Assembly: GCA_002327985.1 (NCBI GenBank)
Contig: DCVM01000047.1
Location: forward strand, 1 to 10,002
Direction of reading: 5' to 3'
DNA: 10,002 nt
Source: Syntrophaceae bacterium UBA2188
Lineage (GTDB): Bacteria > Desulfobacterota > BSN033 > UBA1163
The stretch's first letter is position 1, and each line of letters starts with the position of its first letter. This document shows positions 1 to 6,468 of the stretch, piece after piece. A model generated the notes under the pieces. The model was given only the letters and a program-made list of their open reading frames with translations, made no database searches and was not told where the DNA came from. The translations under genes and the position numbers were made by a program.

Positions 1-84
1 AAGGATACCTTTGAATGGGTCGCTCCAGAGGGAGTAGAGGTGAAACCCTTGGCCCAATTCTTAAAAGGAAAGAAGTTGGAATGA
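1..84 (+). CDS. 3' end of an unidentified upstream gene (partial)
   Basis: Frame 1 is open from the first base and stops at TGA 82-84, giving a 27-residue tail that ends in FLKGKKLE. The stop overlaps the start of the radical SAM gene in the classic ATGA arrangement (ATG 81-83, TGA 82-84), which suggests translational coupling and one operon. The tail is too short to assign a family. That it is coding rests on the open frame, the protein-like composition and the 4-base overlap only. Confidence 0.5.
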   Translation, partial: KDTFEWVAPEGVEVKPLAQFLKGKKLE

Positions 85-1397
85 AGATTACTTTTGTCAT
101 TCCCAGATGGCCCAAGGACAGCTTCTGGGACGTGATTGCTTTTAAATTCCCCTTGCTTTCTACTTCCCTTCTTGCAGGGCTCACCCCTTCGTCTCATCAA
201 CTCCGGATCGTTGATGAAAGCCTCACCCAAATAGATTTCAATCAGGAAGTGGATCTCGTTGCCATCACTGCCATGACTCCTCTGGCGCCGAGGGGATATG
301 AGATCGCGGATGAATTTCGAAGAAGAGGGAGAAAAGTGGTGATCGGAGGCATTCATGCCTCCTGGCTTCCTGAGGAGGCAAAAATCCATGCCGATAGTGT
401 AGCCATTGGTGAAGCCGATGAGGTCTGGGTTGAGCTGTTGAGGGATGTTGGACAAGGAACGATGAAACCTTTTTACCGTCAGAAGGAGAGAACAGATCTT
501 GACCACCTTCCCATTCCGAGACGGGATCTCTTCCCTCCCAAGGGATATCTTTTTCACAATCTGATTCAGACCACAAGGGGTTGTCCTTATGACTGTGAGT
601 TCTGCTCAGTGACCGCGCTTCACGGAAAAACTTATCGGATGAGATCGGTCTCCGAAGTGGAAAAAGAGATACACTCCCTGGAGCGGTCGAAAGCTTACAT
701 CTTCTTTGTGGATGATAATCTGGTTGGAAGCTTCTCACATGCCAGAGAACTTCTCACCATGCTCTCCCATCATCGGTTGCGCTGGGTGAGCCAGGGGCCG
801 ATCCACATCGCTGAGGATGAAGAGATGGTTTCCCTCATGGCCAAAGCTGGGTGCCACGGTCTCTTCATTGGGTTTGAGAGCCTTCGGGAGGATAACCTTC
901 GACTCATGGGAAAACGAATCAACCGAATTGCAGCCTATGAGAAAGGGATTCAGCGACTCCATGATGCAGGCATTGGAGTCTATGCCTCCTTTGTCTTTGG
1001 CTATGACTATGATGATCCATCAGTATTCGATGAATTTTTAGAATTTGCAGAACGGAATCGAATCGAGGGAGCTTTCCTTCCCATTCTTACTCCTTTTCCA
1101 GGGACTCGGATCTATCAGAGGTTAAAACAGGAAGGAAGGATTCTGACGGAGGATTGGTCGAAGTATGATATGGCTACAGTAGTTTTTCAACCTAAACGGA
1201 TGACGGTCGAAGAACTCCAGGAAGGATTCTGGAAGGTAAATCGATCTTTTTATTCTATTCCCTCCATGTTGAAAAGGATCTTCCACCCCTTTCATATCCG
1301 AAGAAGCTTGATCATCTTCGGACCAATGAACCTCGGTCTCTGGCCCGCCGTCAAAAAAGCCGAGCGATATTTCAAAAAATTAAATGAAAAACCCTAA
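81..1397 (+). CDS. B12-binding-domain radical SAM protein
   Basis: The 438-residue product has the layout of COG1032 enzymes. An N-terminal cobalamin-binding-like Rossmann domain (about residues 1-120) contains VDLVAITAMTP and KVVIGGIHASWLP. A radical SAM core follows, with the 4Fe-4S cluster motif CPYDCEFC (Cys168, Cys172, Cys175), then FVDDN near residue 211 and a GLFIGFES strand. The C-terminal part, with ILTPFPGTRIY and the WSKYDMATVVFQP region, resembles the DUF4070-type tail. No DxHxxG motif is visible, so base-off histidine ligation of cobalamin is unlikely or degenerate. ATG 81 was chosen over an in-frame ATG at 15 because it follows a GGAAAG-like ribosome binding site and overlaps the preceding stop as ATGA. 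Enzymes of this class perform methylations or other radical chemistry on lipids, tetrapyrroles or secondary metabolites; the substrate cannot be read here. The family call is firm, the reaction unknown. Confidence 0.93.
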   Translation: MKITFVIPRWPKDSFWDVIAFKFPLLSTSLLAGLTPSSHQLRIVDESLTQIDFNQEVDLVAITAMTPLAPRGYEIADEFRRRGRKVVIGGIHASWLPEEAKIHADSVAIGEADEVWVELLRDVGQGTMKPFYRQKERTDLDHLPIPRRDLFPPKGYLFHNLIQTTRGCPYDCEFCSVTALHGKTYRMRSVSEVEKEIHSLERSKAYIFFVDDNLVGSFSHARELLTMLSHHRLRWVSQGPIHIAEDEEMVSLMAKAGCHGLFIGFESLREDNLRLMGKRINRIAAYEKGIQRLHDAGIGVYASFVFGYDYDDPSVFDEFLEFAERNRIEGAFLPILTPFPGTRIYQRLKQEGRILTEDWSKYDMATVVFQPKRMTVEELQEGFWKVNRSFYSIPSMLKRIFHPFHIRRSLIIFGPMNLGLWPAVKKAERYFKKLNEKP

Positions 1398-1437
1398 CTG
1401 TCTCAATCCAACCCTATTAGAAAACCCCGGGAGAACG

Positions 1438-1486
1438 GATAAGATTAAATCAATGTCCCCTAAAATTAGATTTGATCTATCTTATC
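1438..1486. repeat. imperfect inverted repeat after the radical SAM gene
   Basis: Arms GATAAGATTAAATCAA (1438-1453) and TTGATCTATCTTATC (1472-1486) pair over 8 + 5 bases with a small internal loop and an 18-base apical loop. There is no T-run after it, so it is a poor rho-independent terminator. It could be an mRNA 3' stabilising hairpin or an operator in front of the nuclease gene. Confidence 0.35.
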
Positions 1487-1606
1487 TGCACCACTCCAAA
1501 ATAACTTCCTGAAACGTTCTCTTCCTTAATTTCGGAAAAAGGTGTATATTACAATCCGTATTTGTTTAGAACTGGTTCACTCAATTTTTAGGAAAAGGAC
1601 AGAATT

Positions 1607-2467
1607 ATGGAAAAAAAGATAATTGATCGGGACTATATAATTGAAACTCTCAAAGAGCTTGATGCTAAAAGTAAAAAGACTGTTGGGAAAAAGACCCTCA
1701 AACAAAAGGGGATTAATGAATACCATCTTCGGAAGTATATCCCTGAAGGCATGACCGAGTTGAAACAAAAATTGGGTTTAAAAATATCTCCACAGGAACG
1801 ACCGCTTACGGATGATGAACTTTTTGAGAAATTAGACGATATCGTCTCAGAGTTTGGAATACCTTCTATGACACAACTTGTTCGTGAAACCAAGATATCA
1901 GAGAAGGTTTTCATCCAACGGTTCGGAAAGAAAGGAAAATTTGGAGTATTCACCTGTTATCGCAAATGGTTGGAGAAGCATAAACCAAAGTCGAAGAACA
2001 TTGAATCGGTTGATAGGTATCTGCAAAGTCAAGGTAAACCGAAAACTCAAGAAGTGCAATTGGTAAAAGGGGAAAAAAGTTCCACAAAAATTAAATGGCC
2101 GAAGCTTACTGGTAGAGAAGTTGGGGCAAACTTCAATTTTGGGAACTTAATATACGAACCTACTACCGAAAAATGTGTTATTTTTCTATTCGGAATGGTA
2201 AGCAAGGCGTTAGGTTTTTCAATTGAGTATATTGGTGAGGGTTTTCCAGATTGTGAAGCAAAGCGATATATTGGGGGAAGGCATGATCGACAACAGCATG
2301 TCACAATCGAGTTTGAGTATATGAGCAGAGACTATGATCATCCACTTGAGGGGTGCAACATTATTGTTTGCTGGAAAAATAATTGGAAAGACTGTCCATT
2401 GGAAGTAATAGAACTCAGTAGTGAGATCGAAAAATTGCGAAAAATGCCAGAATTCATTACCAGATAA
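1607..2467 (+). CDS. predicted nuclease: homing-endonuclease-associated repeats + PD-(D/E)xK-like domain
   Basis: The product has 286 residues. Residues about 5-58 and 68-125 look like two helical DNA-binding repeats of the type found with homing endonucleases: a helix (IIETLKELDAK; ELFEKLDDIVSEFG), then a basic segment, then a short helix such as RFGKKGKFGVF...YRKWLE. A linker (126-165) leads to a C-terminal domain with FLFGMVSKALGF (193-204), GFPDCEAKR (212-220), IEFEY (234-238) and CNIIVCWKNNWKDCP (250-264), ending in VIEL. Spacing of Asp215 and Glu235/Glu237 suits a PD-(D/E)xK-like catalytic core; this is inference from motif shape. Similar stand-alone proteins, as I recall them, occur sporadically in bacteria without assigned function. 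The start follows AAAAGGA at a good distance. A terminator at 2497 makes it a single-gene transcript. A DNA-targeting role (defence, selfish element or repair) is plausible but unproven. Confidence 0.75.
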   Translation: MEKKIIDRDYIIETLKELDAKSKKTVGKKTLKQKGINEYHLRKYIPEGMTELKQKLGLKISPQERPLTDDELFEKLDDIVSEFGIPSMTQLVRETKISEKVFIQRFGKKGKFGVFTCYRKWLEKHKPKSKNIESVDRYLQSQGKPKTQEVQLVKGEKSSTKIKWPKLTGREVGANFNFGNLIYEPTTEKCVIFLFGMVSKALGFSIEYIGEGFPDCEAKRYIGGRHDRQQHVTIEFEYMSRDYDHPLEGCNIIVCWKNNWKDCPLEVIELSSEIEKLRKMPEFITR

Positions 2468-2496
2468 AAAATGAACAATCAGTTGTCAAAGAACAA

Positions 2497-2524
2497 GGCA
2501 GGGTCATTCGGCTCTGCCATTTTT
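2497..2524 (+). terminator. rho-independent terminator of the nuclease gene
   Basis: GGCAGGGTC (2497-2505), loop ATTC, and GGCTCTGCC (2510-2518) form a 9-bp stem with two G-T pairs. It is followed by A and a run of five T (2520-2524). It lies 30 bases after the nuclease stop. Confidence 0.8.
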
Positions 2525-2763
2525 GTTTCCACATTTCGATTAGTATTCCTCAACTTCAGGATTACCTTGCCATCGAAGGATAGTAGGTGCATTTATTGAG
2601 GGATTGCAGGCTATTTGCGTGTTCCCTTGATGATGGTTCCCTTTACCCGTCCTCTTGAATCTCTCCATAAAACAGGCGTTTCTGTACAGGCCCTATTATT
2701 CCAGGTCTCTGTCCTCTATCATTTCTACAAGTCAAAATCTCCGTTCTAAGATCCCTCCAATTT

Positions 2764-2814
2764 TCTGGTTCCATCCGTTTATTAGGACTCGAAATCATCT
2801 AAAATGGAACCGGA
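2764..2814. repeat. 11-bp inverted repeat upstream of the tyrosine recombinase
   Basis: TCTGGTTCCAT (2764-2774) and ATGGAACCGGA (2804-2814) are complementary at 10 of 11 positions, with the odd pair a possible G-T. They are separated by 29 bases. The downstream arm ends 32 bases before the recombinase ATG, so it may be a recombinase core-type site, an autoregulatory operator or a leader hairpin. Confidence 0.4.
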
Positions 2815-2831
2815 CATACCCCAATGACCAG

Positions 2832-2839
2832 AAAGGAGG
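2832..2839 (+). promoter_or_regulatory. ribosome binding site fixing the recombinase start
   Basis: AAAGGAGG with a 7-base spacer to ATG 2847. It supports this ATG over the longer frame opening at 2655. Confidence 0.8.
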
Positions 2840-2846
2840 CATTACC

Positions 2847-3686
2847 ATGACCCTAAAAGAAGCCATCACCTTATTCGGTTACCACCAACGATCTAACCTA
2901 AGAGCCAGGACTGTCCGGAGCTACCAACCCCTTCTCCAAAGATTTGAATCTGAGTTTGGGGAACGATCCTTCGATTCGATTGGATCAGATGAGATCTTCC
3001 AGTTCTTAGAGACATTCACAGGGAATCATTCCAGGTCCACACGGCGGCTGAGATATGCCCAGCTCAAAGCCTTGTTCAACTTCCTCATCGATAAGTGCAA
3101 TCTGAATATGAAAAACCCTTGCAATGCTTCTCTTCTGTCCAAAGCTTTCAAAACTCCTAAACAGGTAGCCCGAAGGATTCTGGACAGGGAGATCGTTGAA
3201 GAGCTGATCTACAATACCCAGACCCTAAGAGATAGGCTGATCATTGAGCTTCAAGCCCGCTGCGGACTTAGAATCGGAGAAACGTTGAAGATCAAGGTCT
3301 CGGATGCTGTGGACCGGAGGCTTATATTGAAAGAACCCAAGTCGGGAAAGGAGTCAGAGATTGCCTTTATGCCGGAACAGATTGCTAAACGGTTGCATGA
3401 CTATATTCAACAGGAAAATCTTTCCCCTCAAGACAGGATCTTTCCGATTTGTTATTCCACGGCCAGGGCATTGGTTAAAAGTCTGGGAGGGAGATTAAAC
3501 GTGGGTCTCACTCCCCATGACTTACGGAGGTATTCCGCCACTTATGCGAGTAGGAACGGGGTACCACTGGAGATAGTCTCCAAGGTAATCCTCCGGCACC
3601 AGGATCTGAAGACCACCCAGGCCTATTTGGGGAGGGTGACGGAGTCGGAAGCCATCCGTTGGATGGATGTTTTACATGGAAGATAA
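2847..3686 (+). CDS. tyrosine recombinase / phage-type integrase (XerC/D-like)
   Basis: The 279-residue protein is the usual length for a simple Xer-like recombinase. Residues about 1-95 form the SAM-like, core-binding N-terminal domain (ARTVRSYQPLLQRFESEFG; RRLRYAQLKALFNFLI). The catalytic domain carries the complete set: Arg142 in CGLRIGE, a lysine in the beta-hairpin KEPKSGKES (165 or 168), His224 and Arg227 in HDLRR, His251 in LRHQD, and nucleophile Tyr260 in TTQAYLGR. It should therefore be active in site-specific strand exchange. No excisionase, phage, integron cassette or plasmid gene is adjacent, so its substrate is unclear. It could be a lone mobile integrase, a remnant of an island or a resolvase. 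Palindromes lie on both sides (2764-2814 and 3752-3966). Family call firm, biological role open. Confidence 0.92.
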   Translation: MTLKEAITLFGYHQRSNLRARTVRSYQPLLQRFESEFGERSFDSIGSDEIFQFLETFTGNHSRSTRRLRYAQLKALFNFLIDKCNLNMKNPCNASLLSKAFKTPKQVARRILDREIVEELIYNTQTLRDRLIIELQARCGLRIGETLKIKVSDAVDRRLILKEPKSGKESEIAFMPEQIAKRLHDYIQQENLSPQDRIFPICYSTARALVKSLGGRLNVGLTPHDLRRYSATYASRNGVPLEIVSKVILRHQDLKTTQAYLGRVTESEAIRWMDVLHGR

Positions 3687-3751
3687 GTAATATAACACCA
3701 TGAATTATCAAAAGAAATCATCAGTCTTTGGGGTATGTCCTGTCAAGTTTA

Positions 3752-3775
3752 GGGCAATTAATTTGCCTATTTTTT
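3752..3775 (+). terminator. rho-independent terminator after the recombinase
   Basis: GGGCAA (3752-3757), loop TTAAT and TTGCCT (3763-3768) form a 6-bp stem with one G-T pair, followed by A and six T (3770-3775). It starts 66 bases after the recombinase stop. Confidence 0.6.
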
Positions 3776-3824
3776 AAGCACCAAGAGGTCTGTCATACAA
3801 TTTTTCTTCCTGTAATCCTCGAAG

Positions 3825-3966
3825 GATCGGATTTCCGATCTATTCAACATTTCAACTGGAAATAGAGTACTCTATTCTCTCTGGGATCTTTGAAACAAAT
3901 CACGCAGTAGGTCAATAGAAATTAGGATATTCTAATTCTTTTTTAATCTTGTTTTAATCGTGATTA
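3825..3966. repeat. cluster of short palindromes between recombinase and small gene
   Basis: Four dyads follow one another. GATCGG-ATTT-CCGATC lies at 3825-3840. The perfect 16-bp palindrome AATAGAGTACTCTATT lies at 3861-3876. AATTAG-GATATT-CTAATT lies at 3920-3937 and is followed by a T-run, so it could act as a weak terminator. TAATC-GT-GATTA lies at 3955-3966. With the terminator at 3752 this makes five inverted repeats in about 215 bases. No gene is seen in 3687-4021. Confidence 0.45.
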
Positions 3967-3989
3967 TGGTAAGTGGCAATGTGGTATAA
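3961..3989 (+). promoter_or_regulatory. possible promoter of the small hypothetical gene
   Basis: TATAAA (3984-3989) is a good -10 element about 33 bases before ATG 4022. The hexamer TGATTA at 3961-3966, 17 bases upstream, is only a weak -35 match and overlaps the TAATC-GT-GATTA palindrome. Confidence 0.3.
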
Positions 3990-4021
3990 AATCTCAGAGG
4001 AAAGCATGGGTCACAAACAGC

Positions 4022-4342
4022 ATGAGCTACAGGCGAGAGACTCCGTTTGACAACATCGAAAGTGCAGAGCAGTTTGTGGAACTGCTTATTGAAGCGATCA
4101 AGGAATCCAGGCGTGATGTGGATGCGGAGATTGTACGGGCAGAAGCTAACCGCTTGGGGCAAAGCAGGAAAGCCCTCCAGCTTGTCTCTACCAACCTGGC
4201 GAAATTGAGTCAGCACATGACCACAAGTCGCCGAATTTTGAACCACTTGAAAACCTTGCGCCGACTACTTCTCCAGGAGCGGCGACTCGACAACACTTTG
4301 CAAACTGGAGACGGTAATCGTGAACTAAGCCGCTGGCCTTAA
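4022..4342 (+). CDS. small hypothetical protein, helical, Arg-rich
   Basis: The 106-residue product is predicted to be all helical and soluble. The amphipathic stretches are SAEQFVELLIEAIKESRRDV, then AEANRLGQSRKALQLVSTNL, then LAKLSQHMTTSRRILNHL followed by KTLRRLLLQERRLDN. No signal peptide, membrane segment or known catalytic motif is visible. The N-terminus (MSYRRETPFDNIESAEQFVELL) and the SRRILNxLxTLRRLL segment look like those of small uncharacterised proteins I associate with Acidobacteria and similar soil or sediment bacteria; this is memory, not a search. ATG 4022 is the only start available, since the frame closes with TAA at 3986. A purine-rich AGAGGAAAG sits at 3996-4004, rather far upstream for an ideal ribosome binding site. 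The last 15 residues look less conserved. No function is assigned. Confidence 0.6.
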   Translation: MSYRRETPFDNIESAEQFVELLIEAIKESRRDVDAEIVRAEANRLGQSRKALQLVSTNLAKLSQHMTTSRRILNHLKTLRRLLLQERRLDNTLQTGDGNRELSRWP

Positions 4343-4478
4343 AGTAAGAGTAGGCTTTATTCGCACGCCTTTTTCTTGAGTACCCCTTCCTGAAAGAGTG
4401 ATTTTGAAAAACACCCAACTATACAAGCTTTTAAAGGGCAATTCACAAAAGATTCTTTTCACAAGGTCATTTTTGATA

Positions 4479-4506
4479 TTGACAAAAGGTATATTAGGTG
4501 TATTGT
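4479..4506 (+). promoter_or_regulatory. sigma-70-like promoter in leader copy A
   Basis: Consensus -35 TTGACA (4479-4484), a 16-base spacer, and TATTGT (4501-4506) as -10. The same layout is kept in the homologous copy at 6469-6496. It would give a leader of about 300 bases ahead of the GYD gene. Confidence 0.5.
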
Positions 4507-4530
4507 TAACTCAACAATCCTAATTATACC
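4488..4530. promoter_or_regulatory. dyad overlapping the copy A promoter (operator or leader hairpin)
   Basis: Nested inverted repeats: outer arms GGTATATTAGG (4488-4498) and CCTAATTATACC (4519-4530), with one bulged base, enclose TTGTT-AACTC-AACAA (4503-4517). The inner palindrome overlaps the predicted -10. In copy B only a weaker version remains (TGGTT-ATTTC-AACGA, 6493-6507). This suits repressor binding or an RNA hairpin. Confidence 0.4.
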
Positions 4531-4795
4531 TTCTCTTTTTTAAGGGGGTGGTGGATGGAGAAAGGCCTTTAAAAGCTTCGCCTACAATCTAAAATTCTCC
4601 TCTTGAAAGTCAGATTCGTCAGCAATTTCAAATCTTCCCTCTGACTTAAATGTTTTAAAGGCACTTCAAAGAAAGAAAATCCAAAGTAAAAATTCAGATC
4701 AGAATACAAACTGTTTTTAAAAAGTTCATCAAAGTTAACCTGGACTTTGAGATAATTGTGTAGTGATTTAAGGGGAGGTCCCGGAGGCTTCTATG

Positions 4796-4803
4796 AAAGG
4801 AGG
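4796..4803 (+). promoter_or_regulatory. ribosome binding site fixing the GYD start
   Basis: AAAGGAGG with a 7-base spacer to ATG 4811. An in-frame ATG at 4793 overlaps this site and is rejected as the start. Confidence 0.8.
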
Positions 4804-4810
4804 TTATCCA

Positions 4811-5104
4811 ATGGCAACCTTTATCATAATGGTTCGTTTTACCCCCCAGGGAATAGGGAATATTAAGGAGAGTCCTAAACGGTTGGAGGCAGCCAAACAA
4901 GCCTTTAAGGCCATGGGTGCGGAATTGAAACAATGGTACTTAGTAGCAGGCCAGTATGACGCAGTCGTCATCGGCGAGGCGCCAGACGATGAGACAGCTA
5001 TGAAGCTTGCTCTCTTAATCAATTCCCAAGGTGCCGTCCGCACAGAGACCCTTAGAGCCTTTACAGAAGATGAATACCGTAAGATCATTGCTGCTCTGCC
5101 TTGA
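4811..5104 (+). CDS. GYD domain protein
   Basis: The 97-residue product matches the GYD family (PF08734-type, DUF1782-like ferredoxin-like fold) along its whole length. The characteristic blocks are MVRFTPQGIGNIKESPKRL, then GAELKQWYLVAGQYDAVVI with a GQYD version of the name-giving motif, then EAPDDETAMKLAL, and finally GAVRTETLRAFTEDEY near the end. These small cytoplasmic proteins occur widely in bacteria and archaea and have no settled function. Dimeric alpha-beta barrel-type stress or ligand-binding roles have been suggested by fold analogy only. The start at 4811 follows a perfect ribosome binding site. The gene is preceded by a long leader with a promoter-like element and dyad, and followed 197 bases later by the esterase gene, so co-transcription is possible but not shown. 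Length and sequence are normal for the family. Confidence 0.93.
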   Translation: MATFIIMVRFTPQGIGNIKESPKRLEAAKQAFKAMGAELKQWYLVAGQYDAVVIGEAPDDETAMKLALLINSQGAVRTETLRAFTEDEYRKIIAALP

Positions 5105-5265
5105 GCAATTGCTTAACAAATTCTATGCAGGAAGCCTGGGGCGCCTCATTATTAAACATAACCTCTAAACTTTTGGAGTGATTTATGAAGTGGAGTTACC
5201 AGAAGATGCCGATATGAAGGCTCCATAGGGATTTAAATTCCTTTTGGGGCCAACATAGTAGGGTT

Positions 5266-5280
5266 TTGTTGATAGAACAA
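5266..5280. promoter_or_regulatory. TTGTT-N5-AACAA palindrome before the esterase gene
   Basis: TTGTT-GATAG-AACAA ends 21 bases before ATG 5302. The same half-sites with the same 5-base gap occur at 4503-4517 over the promoter ahead of the GYD gene. Position close to the ribosome binding site would suit repressor binding or a leader hairpin. Confidence 0.35.
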
Positions 5281-5301
5281 TGGTAAGGAAGGAGGCATTC
5301 T

Positions 5302-6252
5302 ATGAAAAATATATTTGGCTTAAAACGTAGCTATGCATATAAAAGAAGGAATTGGGGGTATCTTATTAGCAGGACGGTTATAGTAATAGCTTTTTTCTTA
5401 TTTGTTTCAGGCTTTGTATTTAATCAAATTGTAGTTGCCCAAAATGAACCTCAGATTAAGGTTGGGGAGAACAGCGGATTAATAAAATCCGGCAACCAGA
5501 CTCGCCATTATCTCCTTTATATCCCCGAAGGATACGATGGGAAAACCAATCTCCCTCTGGTTTTCCTTTTTCATGGGTTAGGACACACTGGTGAGCATGT
5601 GATGAACACAACCGATCTAATCAAGGTAGCGGACAAGAAGAAATTTATCATTGTAGCACCTGAAGGTATATATGACTCCCACGGGAAAAATGGTTGGAAT
5701 GCAGGCCAAGACCCTAGAGGCGTAAATGATGTTGAATTAGTAAAAGATTTAATCAGGGAGATCAGTTCAAAGGTGGCCATAGATAAAAAAAGAATATATG
5801 CCACTGGATTTTCAAATGGTGCATGGATGAGTAGTCACCTTGCCTGTGAGCTTTCAAATGTTATTGCGGCAATCGGCCCTGTCGCAGGTCTTACATGCTA
5901 TGTGACTTGTACACCTACTCGTCCTGTACCGGTAATCTCGTTTCATGGTACATTAGACCAGATTATATATTCCTACTCTGCGGAATCTGCAGTATCCGGT
6001 TGGGTGGAAAAAAATGGCTGTAATAAAACACCAGTGACCAGAAAAATATCGGAGGATGTAACACAAACCAGCTATGGGGGCTGTAAAGGCAATGCTGAAG
6101 TGGTTTTTTATCTTATTAATGACGGAGGCCATACATGGCCAGATTCCCCCATAGCCGATTTTTATGAAAAATTCGGTTTTGGAAAAACGAATAAAGATAT
6201 TAATGCCAGCAATCTGATCTGGAGCTTTTTTGAAGCTCATCCTATGCCGTAA
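5302..6252 (+). CDS. secreted PHB depolymerase / feruloyl esterase family hydrolase
   Basis: The 316-residue alpha/beta hydrolase belongs to the COG3509 (LpqC-type) esterases. A basic N-terminus and a hydrophobic segment (about residues 20-40, ISRTVIVIAFFLFVSGFVF) form a signal peptide, with likely cleavage near VVA-QN (45-48), so it acts in the periplasm or outside. The mature domain opens with RHYLLYIPEGYDG, then LPLVFLFHGLGH with the oxyanion-hole HG (91-92). The nucleophile is Ser171 in GFSNGA, the acid probably Asp219 in HGTLDQ, and the catalytic His277 is in GGHTWP. Five cysteines in the mature part (182, 199, 203, 240, 261) suggest disulfides. Family members cleave poly- or oligo-hydroxyalkanoates, feruloyl-polysaccharide esters or similar esters; the substrate is not determined. 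The start has GGAGG at a 6-base spacing. No linker or separate substrate-binding domain is present, so a soluble or short-chain ester is more likely than crystalline polymer. Confidence 0.92.
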   Translation: MKNIFGLKRSYAYKRRNWGYLISRTVIVIAFFLFVSGFVFNQIVVAQNEPQIKVGENSGLIKSGNQTRHYLLYIPEGYDGKTNLPLVFLFHGLGHTGEHVMNTTDLIKVADKKKFIIVAPEGIYDSHGKNGWNAGQDPRGVNDVELVKDLIREISSKVAIDKKRIYATGFSNGAWMSSHLACELSNVIAAIGPVAGLTCYVTCTPTRPVPVISFHGTLDQIIYSYSAESAVSGWVEKNGCNKTPVTRKISEDVTQTSYGGCKGNAEVVFYLINDGGHTWPDSPIADFYEKFGFGKTNKDINASNLIWSFFEAHPMP

Positions 6253-6450
6253 ATATATCGTGTGTATTTCTTTCGGTAATTTCCAATCTTTAAAGTATCC
6301 CTTGATCCAACATTTGGTGGAGGGAGTTAGAGCGAGAGGGTACGAAGCGATTTTTTACAAAGAAAATGCCAAGTTCTTCCTGAACTCAACAAGTCGAGAT
6401 CCCATATCGTTATACCAGATTAGAAATGCTAATCCTCTAAGACAATTTTC
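6253..6450. other. AT-rich spacer after the esterase, no supported gene
   Basis: A frame stays open across this stretch (to TGA 6470-6472) but it begins inside the esterase at a TTG and ends inside the promoter-like TTGACA of leader copy B, without a ribosome binding site. A small hairpin GATTAG-AAATG-CTAATC lies at 6418-6434. No T-run terminator was found for the esterase. Confidence 0.45.
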
Positions 6451-6468
6451 ACAAGCTCATTTTTGGTA

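Larger units (their letters stand above)
2531..2846. other. spacer before the recombinase gene
   Basis: No credible gene is seen here. The recombinase frame stays open back to a TTG at 2655, but those 64 codons have no ribosome binding site at their start and give a low-complexity, Ser/Arg/Ile-rich stretch unlike a recombinase N-terminus. The only structure found is the inverted repeat at 2764-2814. No convincing sigma-70 promoter was recognised. Confidence 0.5.
4461..4680 (+). repeat. duplicated leader unit, copy A (with broken micro-ORF)
   Basis: This stretch matches 6451-6666 at a fixed offset of 1990 bases over 4461-4550, with about 70% identity counted by eye. It continues less well, with small indels, to the shared taaaggc...agaaaat end. 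Aligned elements are TTGACA, the hexamer 16 bases later, a TTCTCTTT tract, a purine-rich Shine-Dalgarno-like stretch and an ATG (4555). In copy A the ATG frame stops after five codons. Removing one base of the GG pair near 4564-4565 would give MEKAFKSFAYNLKFSS, similar in pattern to the copy B peptide. The copy thus looks like a decayed small gene or a non-coding leader. The rest of 4343-4792 holds nothing recognisable. Confidence 0.55.

Noticed and set aside
15..80. Upstream ATG for the radical SAM protein
   Set aside because: The extension is basic and non-domain-like, and overlaps the tail of another open frame. ATG 81 has the ATGA overlap and starts exactly at the strand typical of the domain.
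2655..2846. 64-codon N-terminal extension of the recombinase from TTG 2655
   Set aside because: AAAGGAGG sits 7 bases before ATG 2847, the normal Xer-like length starts there, and the extension contains an inverted repeat and no recombinase features.
4343..4385. Possible terminator AGGC...GCCTTTTT after the small hypothetical gene
   Set aside because: The stem is only 4 bp with an 11-base loop, too weak to call.
5105..5301. Short frame beginning ATGAAGTGGAGTTACC near 5184
   Set aside because: It ends after ten codons and lacks a ribosome binding site; nothing else coding was found in this spacer.
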